A stretch of DNA of 64,000 nt from Piliocolobus tephrosceles (GCF_002776525.5 NC_045439.1:155647407-155711406); one strand, 5' to 3'. Positions 14,396-26,725 are shown, counted from the stretch's first letter. Translations and numbers: made by a program. Notes: generated by a model from the letters alone, not told the origin.

Positions 14396-14484
14396 GCTGT
14401 ATCCCTAGATGAGTCACATCTCTGAGTTTCTTTTTCCACATTTGTAAAAGGTGGCAAGGAATATTCGCCCTCCTTGCCTGCCTC

Positions 14485-14560
14485 CAGGGATTGTGAGGGT
14501 AAGCCTGACACTGTGCATGACGCAGGGATTGTGAGGGTAAGCCTGACACTGTGCATGACG
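14485..14560. repeat. Perfect 38-bp tandem duplication
   Basis: 14485-14522 and 14523-14560 are identical, starting CAGGGATTGTGAGGG. Confidence 0.97.
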
Positions 14561-14699
14561 ACAATTTGAGACCCAGACTCTATTAGAGAGATTCAAAAGC
14601 AAAATACCATATTTATGTGGATCATAATAATTTTCCGTAGAAAATGGGGGCTTGATGACAACTGTGTTACTTAATTTTACTCCCCAACACCCTATTAAT

Positions 14700-15095
14700 T
14701 TCATGTGTCAGACTGCCTAGGTTATAGTACCCAGTTGTATGATCATGAGCCAAACACTAGATTTTTCTGTGAAGGTATTAAAGTGAGTAACGTTTCAGTC
14801 AGTGGACTTCAAGAAAAGCAGATCACTCTCCATAATGTGGGTGGACTTCATCCAATCAGTCGAAGACCTAAAGAGAAAAGACTGAGGTCCTGTGAAAAGG
14901 AAAGAATCCTGCCTCTGGACTGTCTTCAGACTCAAAATTGTCAACTCTTGCCCAAGTCTCCAGTCTGTTTCACAAATTTTCAACTTGCCAGCCCCCACAA
15001 TTATATGAGCCAACTCTTTAAAATAACTCTCTCTCTGTCTCTCTCTATATTCTATTGGTTCTGTTTCTCTGGAGAACCCAGGATTTACATCTGGT
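14700..15095 (+). mobile_element. LTR-like ancient repeat, family uncertain
   Basis: It resembles an old repeat ending in GTGAGCCAATTC, CTCTCTCTCTAT and TTGGTTCTGTTTCTCTGGAG. I recognise the pattern but cannot assign the family. Confidence 0.5.
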
Positions 15096-15576
15096 TCTAG
15101 TGACTTCCATACACTGGGCCTCAGACTTGCCCAGGTTCCAACCCATATAGAAGTGAACATTTCACAAGGATTATTCTATAGTCAGACAACTGGCAGAGCA
15201 ATTAGTAGTTGCCATACAGTAAACTTCATTTCAGGAGTTTTTATCTGGTTTTCTGTGTCCCTCTTTGACATTCTAAGATAGTCACATTTTATTTAAGGAA
15301 TGGACTAAAGATCTCACTCACGTGATTGAAAATTCACAAAATTCAAGAACAATCCTAATTGAGGATGATGACAAATTCTGCTGATCACTGTTTAGAATTA
15401 CTAAGCCTACTACTTTGAAATTGTGATTCTTCACAAATTGTTATTTGGGAAAGATTCACATTATTTCACATTATGTGCATGCAATAAGACTGTACTAATT
15501 TTTTACATCGTACTGTTTCAAAGACACATGAAGTGCTCACATAAAATTCCCCAACACCCTATTAAGATTATTTTCT

Positions 15577-15870
15577 GCCGGGTGCGGTGGCTCAAGCCTG
15601 TAATTCCAGCACTTTGGGAGGCCGAGACGGGCAGATCACGAGGTCAGGAGATCGAGACCATCCTGGCTAACATGGTGAAACCCCATCTCTACTAAAAAAT
15701 ACAAAAAACTAGCCGGGCGAGGTGGCGGGTGCCTGTAGTCCCAGCTACTCGGGAGGCTGAGGCAGGAGAATGGCGTACACCCGGGAGGCGGAGCTTGCAG
15801 TGAGCTGAGATCCGGCCACTGCATTCCAGCCTGGGCGACAGAGCAAGACTCTATCTCAAAAAAAAAAAAA
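15577..15870 (+). repeat. Young AluY with the cercopithecid CCGGCC mark
   Basis: It contains GAGATCCGGCCACTGC and GCCGGGCGAGGTGGCGGG. It is flanked by a perfect 13-bp target-site duplication AAGATTATTTTCT (15564-15576 and 15870-15882). Confidence 0.95.
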
Positions 15871-16639
15871 AGATTATTTTCTATTTTGTTCTAGGTATAT
15901 GCTTCACTAAAACATCTATTACTATTAAGCAAGATATAAAATAGACAAAGATGACACTTTGGATCTTTTGATCTACAAGGTATCTAGGAGTTATAAAAAG
16001 TAAATATTAAAAGTTTATATTATAACTAGTAAATAACTAATAGTTATAGCTATAAAAGTTAAAAATAGCACTGTCCAAAATTTTAAAACATCGAAAGACA
16101 TTATCAGTGTGGTGTACGAAATGTATAAGCTGGCAAAGAAAAGAGATTTAGGAGACTGCATGCATTTCATTCTTATATTCTTATTTTAATTGAGCAGGTG
16201 GCTAGAATTAGTACAGTGCTTGCAAACACCTGAGGTCAAAACCACCAACGCTCTGTATCCCAGCACACCTTTGCCGCTTTCCTTTTTCCCCAATGGAGGA
16301 AGGAACGACCTAAGACGCAGGCCAACGCCTGTGCTCCAGTCCTCATCCTCTCCCACCTCCTCAGTAGCGCTCCCCATCCCACATCTTCAACTCTCCCTCT
16401 CTGCTGGTTCTTGGCAATTAGCACTTCAGCAAGTTCAATTTCTCACATCCTAAAACAACCTTAACAGAAACCTTCCTCAGCTCTAAATCATTCACCCTTC
16501 CCCTAATCCTTCCACAGCTATTATTCATCTCCCCTTTACCTGACATTCTGGGAACACATTTATACATTGTATCTTCTTCCTTGTTTCCTCTTATCCCCTT
16601 CATGCACTGCAGCCTGCGGTGGGCCCCCACTACTCCCCA

Positions 16640-17110
16640 GAGCCAGCTCTGCCCAAAGGCCCCACAAAGTAGTGACTTCCGTGTTGCTACCTACAGTGAA
16701 CACTTGACATCCAATGGTTTTTATTATTTCATGTGACCTCTCCGCTGATGCTGACAGAGGTAACCACTGCCCCTTCTCGGAACACTATTTCCTTGTTTTC
16801 ATTACGCTCTATCTTTCTGGTTCTTCTCCTTTCTGGCCGATTTATCCCAGTTTCCTTTGTGTTTTCTTCTTCATCTACCTGGCCTTTGTCTTAGGTGCCC
16901 TGCTGCTCTCGATACCCACCCAGGGTGACCCCATCCATTCCTACAGCATCAGCCACCACTAACACAGGGATGACTCTGAAACCCTTCCTTTCCCAGACGT
17001 CTCTCCTGTGCCATACACATCTAAGTGCCTTCTGGATACCCAGGGCACCTTAAACACACACAAACATGTCGTCATGTTCATCTTTCCAATCCTGTCCCCC
17101 TCCCAAAGAG
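16640..17110 (+). mobile_element. L2 LINE fragment
   Basis: TTCTCCTTTCTGGCCGATTT and ATCAGCCACCACTAACACAG match the L2 coding-region pattern. The frame is decayed. Confidence 0.7.
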
Positions 17111-17679
17111 AACCTCCCCCTGTTTCTTTTGAATTTCTCATTACTAAACATGCAATTGCTCAACAGAGAAAACTGAAAATCATCCAGAGACTTTAAGGAT
17201 TGAAGTTCAAGGTGGACAAAATGTAACCCCAAAGGCATGGGTGCAATGGGGGGGGGGGGGTCCCCGTCCATTCAAAGATGGCCTACAAACCCAATGTTCT
17301 CATTGGTTCCTCCAGGGTGAGGATGACCTAGAAACAGATTTTAGTCAAGATACGTAAGAGTCAGCTGCACTGCTTTCTCCAACTGCAGATTGTGACTAGC
17401 CAGAAACTGAGGGTCCCCTATTGTTCAAGGCTTGCTTCACCCTCCTATCCTCAAATGGGAAGCAACTGTTGCCACCCTGTGGTAAAGCAGAGGCACTGCC
17501 GCTCCTTTACCAAAGCCAAAGCTTGGCAGAGTAGAGGCTCCTAGAATCTGCCTCTTCAAGGAGCCTATCATCCACAGGACTCTTTCTCCCCTTGATATTT
17601 ATTACGAAAATAACCTTGGGTCTCTATTTCTAAGTGAAAAATTTGAAGTCCAACAGTCAGTGTTACAAAAAAGGATTTT

Positions 17680-17974
17680 TTTTTTTTTCCCTGAGATGGA
17701 GTTTTGCTCTTGCTGCCCACGCTGGAGGGCAATGGTGCGATCTCGGCTCACCGCAACCTCTACCTTTTGAGTTCAAGCGATTCTCCTGCCTCAGCCTCCC
17801 GAGTAGCTGGGATGACAGGTGCCTGCCACCATGCCCAGCTAATTTTTTGTATTTTTAGTAGAAATGGGGTTTCACCATGTTGGCCAGGCTGGTCTCGAAC
17901 TTCGGACCTCAGGTGATCTGCCCGCCTTGGCCTCCCAAAGTGTTGGGATTACAGGTGTGAGCCATTGCGCCCAG
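17680..17974 (-). repeat. Alu, antisense
   Basis: Poly-T, TGAGATGGAGTTTTGCTC, ending GAGCCATTGCGCCCAGC. Confidence 0.95.
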
Positions 17975-18496
17975 CAGAACGTGGGTATTTTAATGTTTGA
18001 CAATATAGATTTAAAATTATTCAGAGCCATCAAATGTGAACGTTTATACCTTTCTATCTTAATGGCTAGATATCTGGTGTTATCACAGTGCTAGATATCT
18101 GGTGGTCTAGAACTGTGGGGAAAATGAACAGCTGGCACTGAGGAGCCATCTTTTACCTGAGGCTGTTAATGTTCTGAAAACGAAAGCACATTTTCTGGTT
18201 GGATTCATCCAAGGCCATCCAAGGCCATCATCAGTGTCAGCTGGCACAACCAGTTCTGACTCCCAAGAGCTCCCATGTCACAGCACATGGTTCTTTGAAT
18301 CAGTCCCTTGGCCAGTTGGTGGCTTTATTTGTTTCTGGGGATAATACAACAACAGTAGCCATTTAGCTATGTCTTGGAGACCAGTGAGCAACCGGCTGGG
18401 CTTGGGAGAATATGGTTACTGCTGAAATACGTGGTGCACTGAAGCGTATCAGAACTATATTGCTAACTGATGAGTAATCAAAAATAAGATCAGGGC

Positions 18497-18789
18497 GCCT
18501 GGCACAGTGGCTCAGGCCTATAATCCCAGCACTTCAGGAGGCCAACGTAGGTAGATCATGAGGTCAGGAGATCAAGACCATCCTGGCTAATACGGTGAAA
18601 CTCCATCTCTACTAAAAATACAAAAAATTAGCCGGGCGAGGTGGCGGGCGCCTGTAGTCCCAGCTACTCAGGAGGCTGAGGCAGGAGAATGGTGTGAACC
18701 CGGGAGGCGGAGCTTGCAGCGAGCCGAGATCGCGCCACTGCACTCCCGCCTGGGCGACAGAGCAAGACTCCGTCTCAAAAAAAGATAGA

Positions 18790-18832
<43 letters not shown>

Positions 18833-18835
18833 AAT
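18497..18835 (+). repeat. Alu with (AAAT)n tail
   Basis: GCCTGGCACAGTGGCTCAGG to a tail of AGATAGATAAATAAAT repeats (about 18781-18832). It carries GGCGAGGTGG but not CCGGCC. Confidence 0.94.
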
Positions 18836-19014
18836 CGGGGCAAGCCATTAAATGTTGAAAACATGTTGTCGATAATCCACAAAGTGAGAGGAGGAAGGCC
18901 TGCAATTCAGTTGCTAACAGCACCCACTGATTACATGTAAGAGTGGGCTGGAAACCCCATTTTATTTTATTTTTATTTTTCAAACACCAACTCGAACCAG
19001 ATAAGCCCATTTTA

Positions 19015-19110
19015 TTTGGGCCCATTTTATTTGACAGAAGGAGGCTTAGAAAGTTGCCAAGATTACACATAGCTAGAAAATAGCATGGCCACGGCTTAAC
19101 CCCAGTTATC
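19015..19110 (-). repeat. MIR relic, antisense
   Basis: AGTTGCCAAGATTACACATAG resembles the antisense MIR core. Confidence 0.45.
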
Positions 19111-19689
19111 TGCCATAAACATACACACTCTTTTCTTCATGTAATGTCAAGTAGGTCCCTGTTTGTCTTTATGTTTCTATTTGCTTTGGACTAAGAATTT
19201 ACACATCTGAAAGATGCTCCTTACCAAGCTGTTTTTAAGGCACCCATGGAGAAGTTAAACATAACCCCCAATTCTCTCTGGATGTTTTGGCAAATGCTTT
19301 TCTACCCCAGTGACCATTTAAAGCTATTAACCACCAGGAGGCTGGCTACCAGGGTTCAGGAATCCTCCAGAAGAAACTTCTAGTCTAGATGGCCCTCTGC
19401 TGGTTTAGTCCCAGGACTGCAAAAAGTCCTTCTAGCTCCTTGGGAGGCGCTGTACAAAGGGTACAAACCTTGCACCATGGTGATCACAGTCACAGTCAAT
19501 TCTAGATAACAGACATTTTTGCTCAGCACATTATCACTGAGCTCATGGCAAGAACTTCTAGGCAGAGATTTTTAAAAACACAGGATAGAAATGGAATATT
19601 TTCCTTGAACTAAAAGGAATAAAGCCTTGACAGATCCAGATGTAAAACAGTATTTACATACTTATTGCCATTAGATATATTTATTTTCC

Positions 19690-20770
19690 CCAATATTATA
19701 TATTAATTCCTCAAATATTTACTGAATGCTTACTATGTGCCTAGAATATATTGCAGTTAATAAACAGATATAGCCTCATGGAGCTTACATTCCAGTGGAG
19801 AGATAAACAATAAACAAGAAAACAAACAATGATTATAAATGACAAAAAAATGCTATGGGGCTTAAAAAAAAAAGAAGATACTGCAACAGAGAATGGAGGG
19901 GGGTGCTACTGAGACAGGGCAGTCAGGCAGGCCTCTCTGAGTGGGTGACTTTGAAACTCCCTACGCAAGGAGTGGGAGGAACAGCCTGTGTTGATAGCCT
20001 TGAGGTGGGAAGAGGCCGGTGTGACTCAGGGCCAGAATGCGCAGAACTAAGTCAGGGGTACGATTGACTGGAGCTGTGGATTCCCGTAGGTCATGGCAAG
20101 AAAGGTTATTTTTACTCAGGTTGCAATGGGAAGCCACCAGTGGAACTGTAACTATGGAGGTGACACTAATATGGTTTAAACTTTTCAAGTTTAACTCTGC
20201 CCTTCCTGTGAAGAACAACTGAAAAGGGATCAAGAATAAAAGCAGGAAAATGAGTTAGGAGGCAATTTCAAAACTCCATGCTAGACACGATGGTATCTTG
20301 GACCAGGGTATATGGAGTAGAGCTAGAGAGAAGCAGATAGGCAAATTGCACATGGATTTTAGAAATAAAAATGAAATAAATTACTTAAAATTGAGGCATG
20401 AAGTGTGATGGAGAAAATCAAGGATTCCTGTAGGTATTTAGTGTGCATACATGGCTAAGCAGCGGCACTACTCATTTAGACAAAAAAGACTGATATAAAC
20501 AGGTTGAGAAATCAGGATTGAAACCTGGCAATTTAGCAATTAGTGTAAGCCTATGGGTAGACAAGAAAGAAGTGTGGGCTGAAATACAAACACCGGAGTC
20601 ACGAGCCAGGAAATGGATTGAGAGTCAGGAGAATGAATGAGATCAAGTAGACAGAGAATTGAGGGAAATAAGAAGTGGACCCAGCACTGAGCCCTGGAGA
20701 ACTTAACATTTAAAGGCCGCCAGAGAAACCTGTAAATGAAACTAACAAACAGGTAAAGGAAAAAAGGAAA
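19690..20770 (-). mobile_element. L2 LINE, antisense, about 1.1 kb
   Basis: Runs from ATTTACTGAATGCTTACTAT and CATGGAGCTTACATTCCAGT through CAATGGGAAGCCACCAGTGG to CACTGAGCCCTGGAGAAC, in the order expected of the reverse complement of L2. A (GGAAAAAA)n run follows at about 20756-20786. Confidence 0.7.
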
Positions 20771-20799
20771 AAAGGAAAAAAGGAAAGCCCAATACTTAT

Positions 20800-20930
20800 T
20801 TATTTAAGGACTACATTTCCTTGCCCTGCTACTTTGCTATTCACATTTATTTCCTCAGTACCTAAAACAGTGCCTGGCACTCAATAAATACTAGTTGGTT
20901 TGATGAATGAGTGGTGAGAACAGTGGGCTA
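20800..20930 (+). mobile_element. L2 3' tail
   Basis: CAGTGCCTGGCACTCAATAA, typical of the L2 3' end. Confidence 0.6.
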
Positions 20931-21374
20931 CAATGGACCAGGAGAGAATGAGAGGTGAAGAAGTACAATCACCATGTGAGGAAAGGTTGCTGGGAAAGGC
21001 AGCAGAAAATTGGAACAGTAACTAGGAGGGATATGGAATCAAAGAAGAAAAAATTTTTTAATGATACCTCCCTGACCTAACATTAATTTATACTGATACT
21101 ATATTCCTATACTAAAAGACCAATTTATAATTCTATATTTGAGAGCAAATATACACATTTGTTAAAATCCATTGGTCATACAATTAATTTATTAAAGTAG
21201 ACACGATAGATATTTGTCTTCTATATACCATGTGTTGGGCAGTGAACAACTCTGCCTGGAAGGAACTTAACACCCAGTAATTATCTAAAGTGATGATGAT
21301 GATGATTCGTGTAGAAGTGATTTCCTGGTAGTGCGGTTATCCATGCTAAAACTTTATTTTTGCTTCTCTGGACT

Positions 21375-21560
21375 GGAACATTACCTGCTTACAAGTAAGT
21401 GAATTTAAATCCTACCCCTAAGCTAAACAGAAGGTTATAGGAGTTAAGTAACTTGCCCAAGGTCACATTAGTAATAAACAATGAAGGTGGCATTCAAATT
21501 CGGGTGTCTCTGACAATGGTTTGTGCTCATGGCACCATGTTAAATGTATTTGAAATTCAC
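21375..21560 (-). repeat. MIR relic, antisense
   Basis: AAGTAACTTGCCCAAGGTCA is the antisense MIR core. Confidence 0.7.
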
Positions 21561-21929
21561 ACCAGAATACGGTATTACTATACAATATAATACTATATTA
21601 TGTATATTCTTTCTATAACAATTAAAAATCAACTTCCCCAACTTGGTTCTTCAAAATAAAATCCTAAAATCAATGTTGGAAGGGTATGGAAAATACTCCA
21701 TGTGTCTGTCAAAGGGAATTAGCATCAGGGAGTGTGAGCAAAGATAATACAAATAAATGGATGAGGTGAAACAATAACTAACTCACATGAATAAATGATC
21801 AGACCACCCAACAAATTCAATGCCAAGGTCCCAGACTGGGAAAAACCCAGGCTTCTTATTTTGTTGTTTTTGCCCGAAGTATCTTTGGACTATTCTCTTT
21901 GTTAGTTTTCATCCTAGCTATAGTAGACA

Positions 21930-22378
21930 ATTCTAGAGTGACTCCCAAGATTCCCACCTGCTGGGAATATAATGAGATATTGGTCCCTTGTTATACGAAA
22001 AAGGTCATGGGATAGTCACTCCCAGGATCATATTACATTATAATCAGAAGACTAAAGAGATATTCTCCTTCCAGCTATGAGAAGGCTTGTGGCTTACAAC
22101 CTGAGGCTGCCTCTAGGAGCTGAGAGGGGCTTTGGTTGGCTGACAGCCAGCAAGAGAAAGGGAACTCAGTCCTACAATATAATTCAAATGGAATTCTGCC
22201 AGCAGCCTTAACGAGCTTGGAAGAGGATGCAAGCCGCAGCCAAGATGACACCTCTGGTCAGCACCTGAACACTAACCCACACCAAACTCCTGAGCAGTGG
22301 AAAACTCAAATAATAAATGAGTGCTGTGTAAAACTGCTAAATCTGTGGTAATTTATTATACAGTAATAGATAACTAAA
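21930..22378 (+). mobile_element. MLT1-class LTR
   Basis: AATTCTGCCAGCAGCCTTAA, CGAGCTTGGAAGAGGATG and a terminal GGTAATTTATTATACAGTAA match the MLT1 group. Confidence 0.7.
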
Positions 22379-22589
22379 ATTCAAGTCAGTATGCATCCCT
22401 TCCACAGACACTGATAGGGGAGACTTAAGATTGCTATGTTAGCACATTATTCCAAGGGTAATAAGGGAAACAGAGGTTTTAATTCTGAATTGTCCTGACC
22501 CATGATCTTTCATGTCTCTATGCCTTTTCTTTATTTTTTTAGTTTTTGTGAGTACATAATAGTTGTACCTCCATGCCTTTACACTTAAG

Positions 22590-22895
22590 GTTCCCTGATG
22601 AACTCTTACTCAAACTTCAAAACCCAGGTCAAATGTTGCTTCTTCAAAGCAGCATTTCCTTATAGCCACCCCATCCACTCCTGAGCAGACTAAATTACTC
22701 CTTCTTTTTGCTTCCGCGACAGCAGCTTGTGTGTACATCTATCAAAACACCTGCTGGGATGCACTGTCATAACTTTTGATGTGTATCCCCGCTTCCCTCT
22801 CCACTCAGACTGTGAATCTTTAGGGCAGAGCTGCACCAGTCTCCTGCCTAGTGCCTGGTATATAGTGGGTACTAAATAGTTGGATAGTGGAGGGA
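22590..22895 (+). mobile_element. L2 3' end
   Basis: AAAACCCAGGTCAAATGTTG through CTGCCTAGTGCCTGGTATAT match the L2 3' untranslated end. Confidence 0.7.
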
Positions 22896-24109
22896 ATGGA
22901 GTCTCTGGATAAACATAGGCTTTTGATGCCCCGGGAGGGGCTGTTTCTTTTTCAGCACAGCTAATCAGGCCTCAGGTATTAGTGGAAACTCAGAGAGCCT
23001 TCTCCATGACAACAGCTTAGGTGAATAACCAAGCACTTCCTGCCTTAAAAAGGTAGATATTTATTGTTTGTCTCAAAAGAGCTGGCCTGAAATATATAGG
23101 TGTGCTTGAAGTAACAGGTGACAGATGCTGAGAAGGATTGAGATTCTCCCCAAGAGGGATGACAGGAAGCTCGGTCTGATTTGTTCTCATTCAAGCCATG
23201 TGCTAGGTTTGCATGCTTGCTGAGTCAACGCATTTGTGTTAATCCACTCCTGAAATCAGATGTCAACCTAAGCAGACTACAATCTCACAGAATTAGTTTT
23301 ACTCAATGGCTTAAAACTATGGGTAACAAAACAAAAATGAGAATCATCTATCAACAATATTCATGGCATTCACAGAACCCTGGGGCAGACAGCATTTTTA
23401 GAAAATCACAGACTCAGGCAAAATAGTGCATAATCAATCTGTAGGGAACAAAGAGCATTTGTTTGGTATGTTTTTAGAGATAATTCTCATTTTCCTTCGG
23501 ACCTACTCCATGAGCAAATCCTTGAACTATAAGGAAATGCTCCCTTGCATTCAACTGAAATTAACCATGCTACCTCTTTAGGATTCTGCCTTAGTGGAGA
23601 AGGAGATCATTAGAATCAGAGGATAAAAATCAAGGCATGGAAATAAGGTATCTGTCTAATGCTGCATCACCAGTTCATAGGCGCTAGATTCTCTTTATAA
23701 ACAGATCATCAAACAACAAACAAATGAGGTACTGCTTACTAATACAAGTATTATGACCACATTGCCAGAAACTTGGAAAGCTTCAGGGGGGAAATGGTCT
23801 TGCCACCTTAAAACAATTTAATTATTCTTAATTTATTATTTAATAAAATTGTTATATTTTTAAATATTTTCAAAAGCTTTCAGCGTAAACTCTTAATGGC
23901 AATACCTCTTTTGTCTCCTCTCAGGTATACTGGAGTCATTCCTAGGAATCAAGTCAGATCCTGTAGGCTCTGCATTTTGAAGCTCTTTTACAAGTCCTGG
24001 CTGGCATTGGCTCAAAAGGCAGCTATCTGACGACACAATTTCAGTCAGACCAGCAGTGAGGAGAAAACATCAGGTCTGGGTTCTAACCTTTCTTTAGCAA
24101 TAACACTGG

Positions 24110-24240
24110 ATGCTCCTTCATTCATTCAACAAACATGAATTGAGCACTTATTGCGTACCAGATGTTGTGCTAGGGGCTAGGGCTACAACTGTCAATGAGA
24201 TAGATAAGGTCCCACATCGCACAGGACTTACATTCTCATG
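24110..24240 (-). mobile_element. L2 3'-end fragment, antisense
   Basis: TTGAGCACTTATTGCGTACC and GACTTACATTCTCATG, as in the antisense L2 tail. Confidence 0.6.
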
Positions 24241-24450
24241 TGGGTGTGTATATGCAAGTATGTAGACACTGTGTGGAGGAAGAAAGGGAAAACCATGAGA
24301 AAGTAGAGTCTCTTAAAAATTCGCTTCCTCCTCTGAAAAAAGATGGGATAATAAAAGCATCTACTTATAAGGTTGTTGTGAGGAGAAGTGCGCAAATATA
24401 TTATTTAAAATGCTCATGGAAACTTCAAACCATCAGAACACAGCAAATAC

Positions 24451-24676
24451 CTTCAATGCTCTGAGGGCCCACAAGATTCATGGCCTGGTGAGCTGGATAC
24501 TCCACTCGGGGCCTGGCGATGCCCAATTGCTCCATAACGCCGTGAAGCAGCCTCTGGATATCTGTTTCTGAGACCCTGTCAGGGGTCCGGGGGCTGTAGG
24601 CAAATGCTGGAGTCCATCCCCATGCCAGCCAAAACAGTAAGCCAGATAGCATGGTAGAGACCATCCTGGAGACCAT
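24451..24676 (-). CDS. SCG5: SCG5 (7B2 / secretogranin V) first coding exon, residues 1-75; gene continues outside the window
   Basis: 7B2 is a secretory-granule chaperone for prohormone convertase 2 (PCSK2); its C-terminal peptide inhibits that enzyme. This exon encodes MVSRMVSTMLSGLLFWLAWG followed by WTPAFA, a hydrophobic signal peptide of about 26 residues. The mature N-terminus begins YSPRTPDRVSETDIQRLLHG and continues to NLVGPQSIE. The full exon starts at 24683, with GTTAAAA before the ATG and a TATCTGCAG acceptor. The donor is GTATTT at 24450-24445 and the exon ends in phase 1. The rest of the roughly 212-residue protein was looked for between 1 and 24450 and not seen. Against the human sequence as I recall it, residue 19 (Trp) and residue 38 (Thr) differ. 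Confidence 0.95.
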
Positions 24677-24745
24677 TTTTAACCTGCAGATAAAAGACCA
24701 AATGTATACTGACTGGCTACAATCAGCAATTGTGATAATACAATT

Positions 24746-25016
24746 TTTTTGTTGTTGTTGACACGGAGTCTGGCTCTGTCTCCCAGGCTGGAGTGCAGTG
24801 GCCGGATCTCGGCTCACTGCAAGCTCCGCCTCCCGGGTTCCCGCCATTCTCCTGCCTCAGCCTCCCACCCGGCTAATTTTTTTTTTTTGTATTTTTTAGA
24901 AGAGACGGGGTTTCACCGTGTTAGCCAGGATGGTCTCCATCTCCTGACCTTGTGATCCGCCCGCCTCGGCCTCCCAAAGTGCTGGGATTACAGGCTTGAG
25001 CCACCGCGCCCGGCCT
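24746..25016 (-). repeat. Young AluY close to the SCG5 exon 2 acceptor, with internal deletion
   Basis: It carries the cercopithecid mark (GTGGCCGGATC antisense). The target-site duplication is a perfect 13 bp (TGATAATACAATT at 24733-24745 and 25017-25029). About 30 bp are missing where the GAGTAGCTGGGACTACAGG block should be. Its tail lies 62 bp upstream of exon 2. Confidence 0.95.
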
Positions 25017-25544
25017 TGATAATACAATTATAATGATGCAACTACTCCAGGCTGTGGTTCAAGGACCACAGGATGTAATTAAAAAATCCTTAGGAGGTTG
25101 GTTCTATCTTAAGTTTCCATGCTAGGCAGAACATCATTGCAGAAAGGTATTAAATAAAACAGTTGCAGGTATCCAATTCCCTCTGTTTGCATTCTTGGGA
25201 AAGCTAGGCTGGAATGGCGGTTCTTAATCATAATTTTTATCCTCCTTGTAGCTCCCTGAAAGTTCTGCGTTACTGGTAACTTCATCACTCTCTCCCTCTT
25301 ACTAAAACAAATAAACCAAACTTGCCTCAATTTTGAGAAAGAGATAGTGGCATCTTGAGTTTTCCCAGTCTCAGGGAAGAAAAGGCTAACAGGAGGGAGT
25401 CAGGAAGACACAAATGGTAACGAAGCTCAGGCAGGTTGGGAGTGGTGGCAGGAAAACATTTTAGTTTAGCAAACATCCAATACGTTTGAGATCCTGAAAG
25501 GAAGGAAAATGTTGCTTAGACCCCGCCCTGCAATCTGCTGGGGT

Positions 25545-25715
25545 AGTTTGAGGTATGTTTACTCAGCCACATGCTGAGAGATCATGGGCAAATCCCTCAG
25601 TTTCCTCCTCTGCAAAACGGAGATAATAAAAGCATTTACCTTATAGGGTTGTTGTGATACATGTTAAGAGTGTTTAGGACAATGCCAGGCACAGAATGAA
25701 TCCCTATATTGCTAT
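25545..25715 (+). repeat. MIR relic
   Basis: CAGTTTCCTCCTCTGCAAAA and TTATAGGGTTGTTGTGATAC. Confidence 0.75.
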
Positions 25716-25951
25716 TATGTTGGTAACATTGCCTTACAGTTCTGGAGGTTAGAATTTGGGGAGGCAGTGGTGGTCAGAGGGAGAAAACTAGCCTGAGGGT
25801 CACCCTGTCCTAAATGTTGGTTTCTATGGGTATGTCTGCAAAACAAGGGAACATTATCCTTGCAGCTTGCCTGACAGCTGCTTAACCTGTTGGGATGGAT
25901 GCTTCAGGCAGCAGCCTTGCAAATGCCCCCCCCCCCCTTTTTTTTTAACAC

Positions 25952-26188
25952 TCTTGTTGCACTCACTGCAACCTCCACCTCCCGGGTTCAAGCGATTCTC
26001 CTGCCTCATCCTCCCTACCTGGGATTACAGGCGCCCACAAGCACACCCGGCTAATTTTTGTATTTTTAATAGAGGCGGGGTTTCACCATATTGGTCAGGC
26101 TGGTCTCGAACTCCTGACCTCAGGTGATCCACCCCTCCTCGGCCTTCCAAAGCGCTAGGATTACAGGCGTGAGCCACCATGCCTGTAA
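25952..26188 (-). repeat. Truncated Alu, antisense, next to a C-run
   Basis: Begins within the right arm (TTGCACTCACTGCAACCTCC) after a C run (25926-25937) and a T run, and ends GAGCCACCATGCCTG. Confidence 0.88.
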
Positions 26189-26312
26189 TCCTCCTTCTAA
26201 TCATTCTTCTACTGGGGATGGGGGATGGGGGATGGAGAGATGGGAGGCGGCAAAATTGTGCATTTCCTTTACTGAAACTAAAATTTTTATACCCTCCCAT
26301 TTCTTTTCCTGC

Positions 26313-26315
<3 letters not shown>

Positions 26316-26344
<29 letters not shown>
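26316..26344. repeat. Isolated poly-A run
   Basis: About 29 A residues with no Alu or L1 body attached. Confidence 0.95.
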
Positions 26345-26347
<3 letters not shown>

Positions 26348-26725
26348 CTATTTCTAGGCAGTAGATATAAATCCTCGCTCTCCAAAGAGCTGGGAGTAGC
26401 TGTTTTAACAGCAAAATCTGCAATTCTAATGGCAAAGGCTGGAGGCAGGCACGAGGCTCTCCATCTCCATCTTTCCCTTGTCCACTCTGAATGCAGTCTT
26501 TCACTTCCATTCCAGCAAAAGCCGCTCCGATTTGATGAACTGCCCAATCTCCTCCCTCAGTACTCCGTTCCCCTTACTGATAGCCAAACATTCTAATCCC
26601 CTACCCATCCTTTGTCTGACCCCAGCCTCCACCTCGAGGATTTTAGCAGGACGCCCTCCCCCACTGGCGATACCAAATCTCGGGTTGGCAGCAGGCGGCC
26701 GAGCCGACATCAAAGCTGTACTCAC

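Larger units (their letters stand above)
1..24450 (-). other. SCG5: SCG5 intron 2 (inferred), no exon recognised
   Basis: It follows the exon 2 donor. I searched by eye for the minus-strand sequence of SCG5 exons 3-6 and did not find it; human intron 2 is also very long as I recall. The contents are Alu, MIR, L2, MLT1, MER20 and old L1 relics (listed separately) and simple repeats. I recognise nothing in 1-1320, 3000-4900, 8150-9280, 10220-11750, 12100-13080, 15880-16600 and 22900-24100 beyond possible heavily decayed repeats. Confidence 0.6.
24684..26725 (-). other. SCG5: SCG5 intron 1
   Basis: About 2.0 kb between the probable exon 1 donor and the exon 2 acceptor. It contains a young Alu at 24746-25016, a MIR near 25545-25715, a 5'-truncated Alu at 25952-26188, and C and A homopolymer runs. 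Confidence 0.6.

Noticed and set aside
1..24450. Search for SCG5 exons 3-6
   Set aside because: No minus-strand sequence encoding the segments after PQSIEG was recognised. They are expected outside the window beyond position 1.
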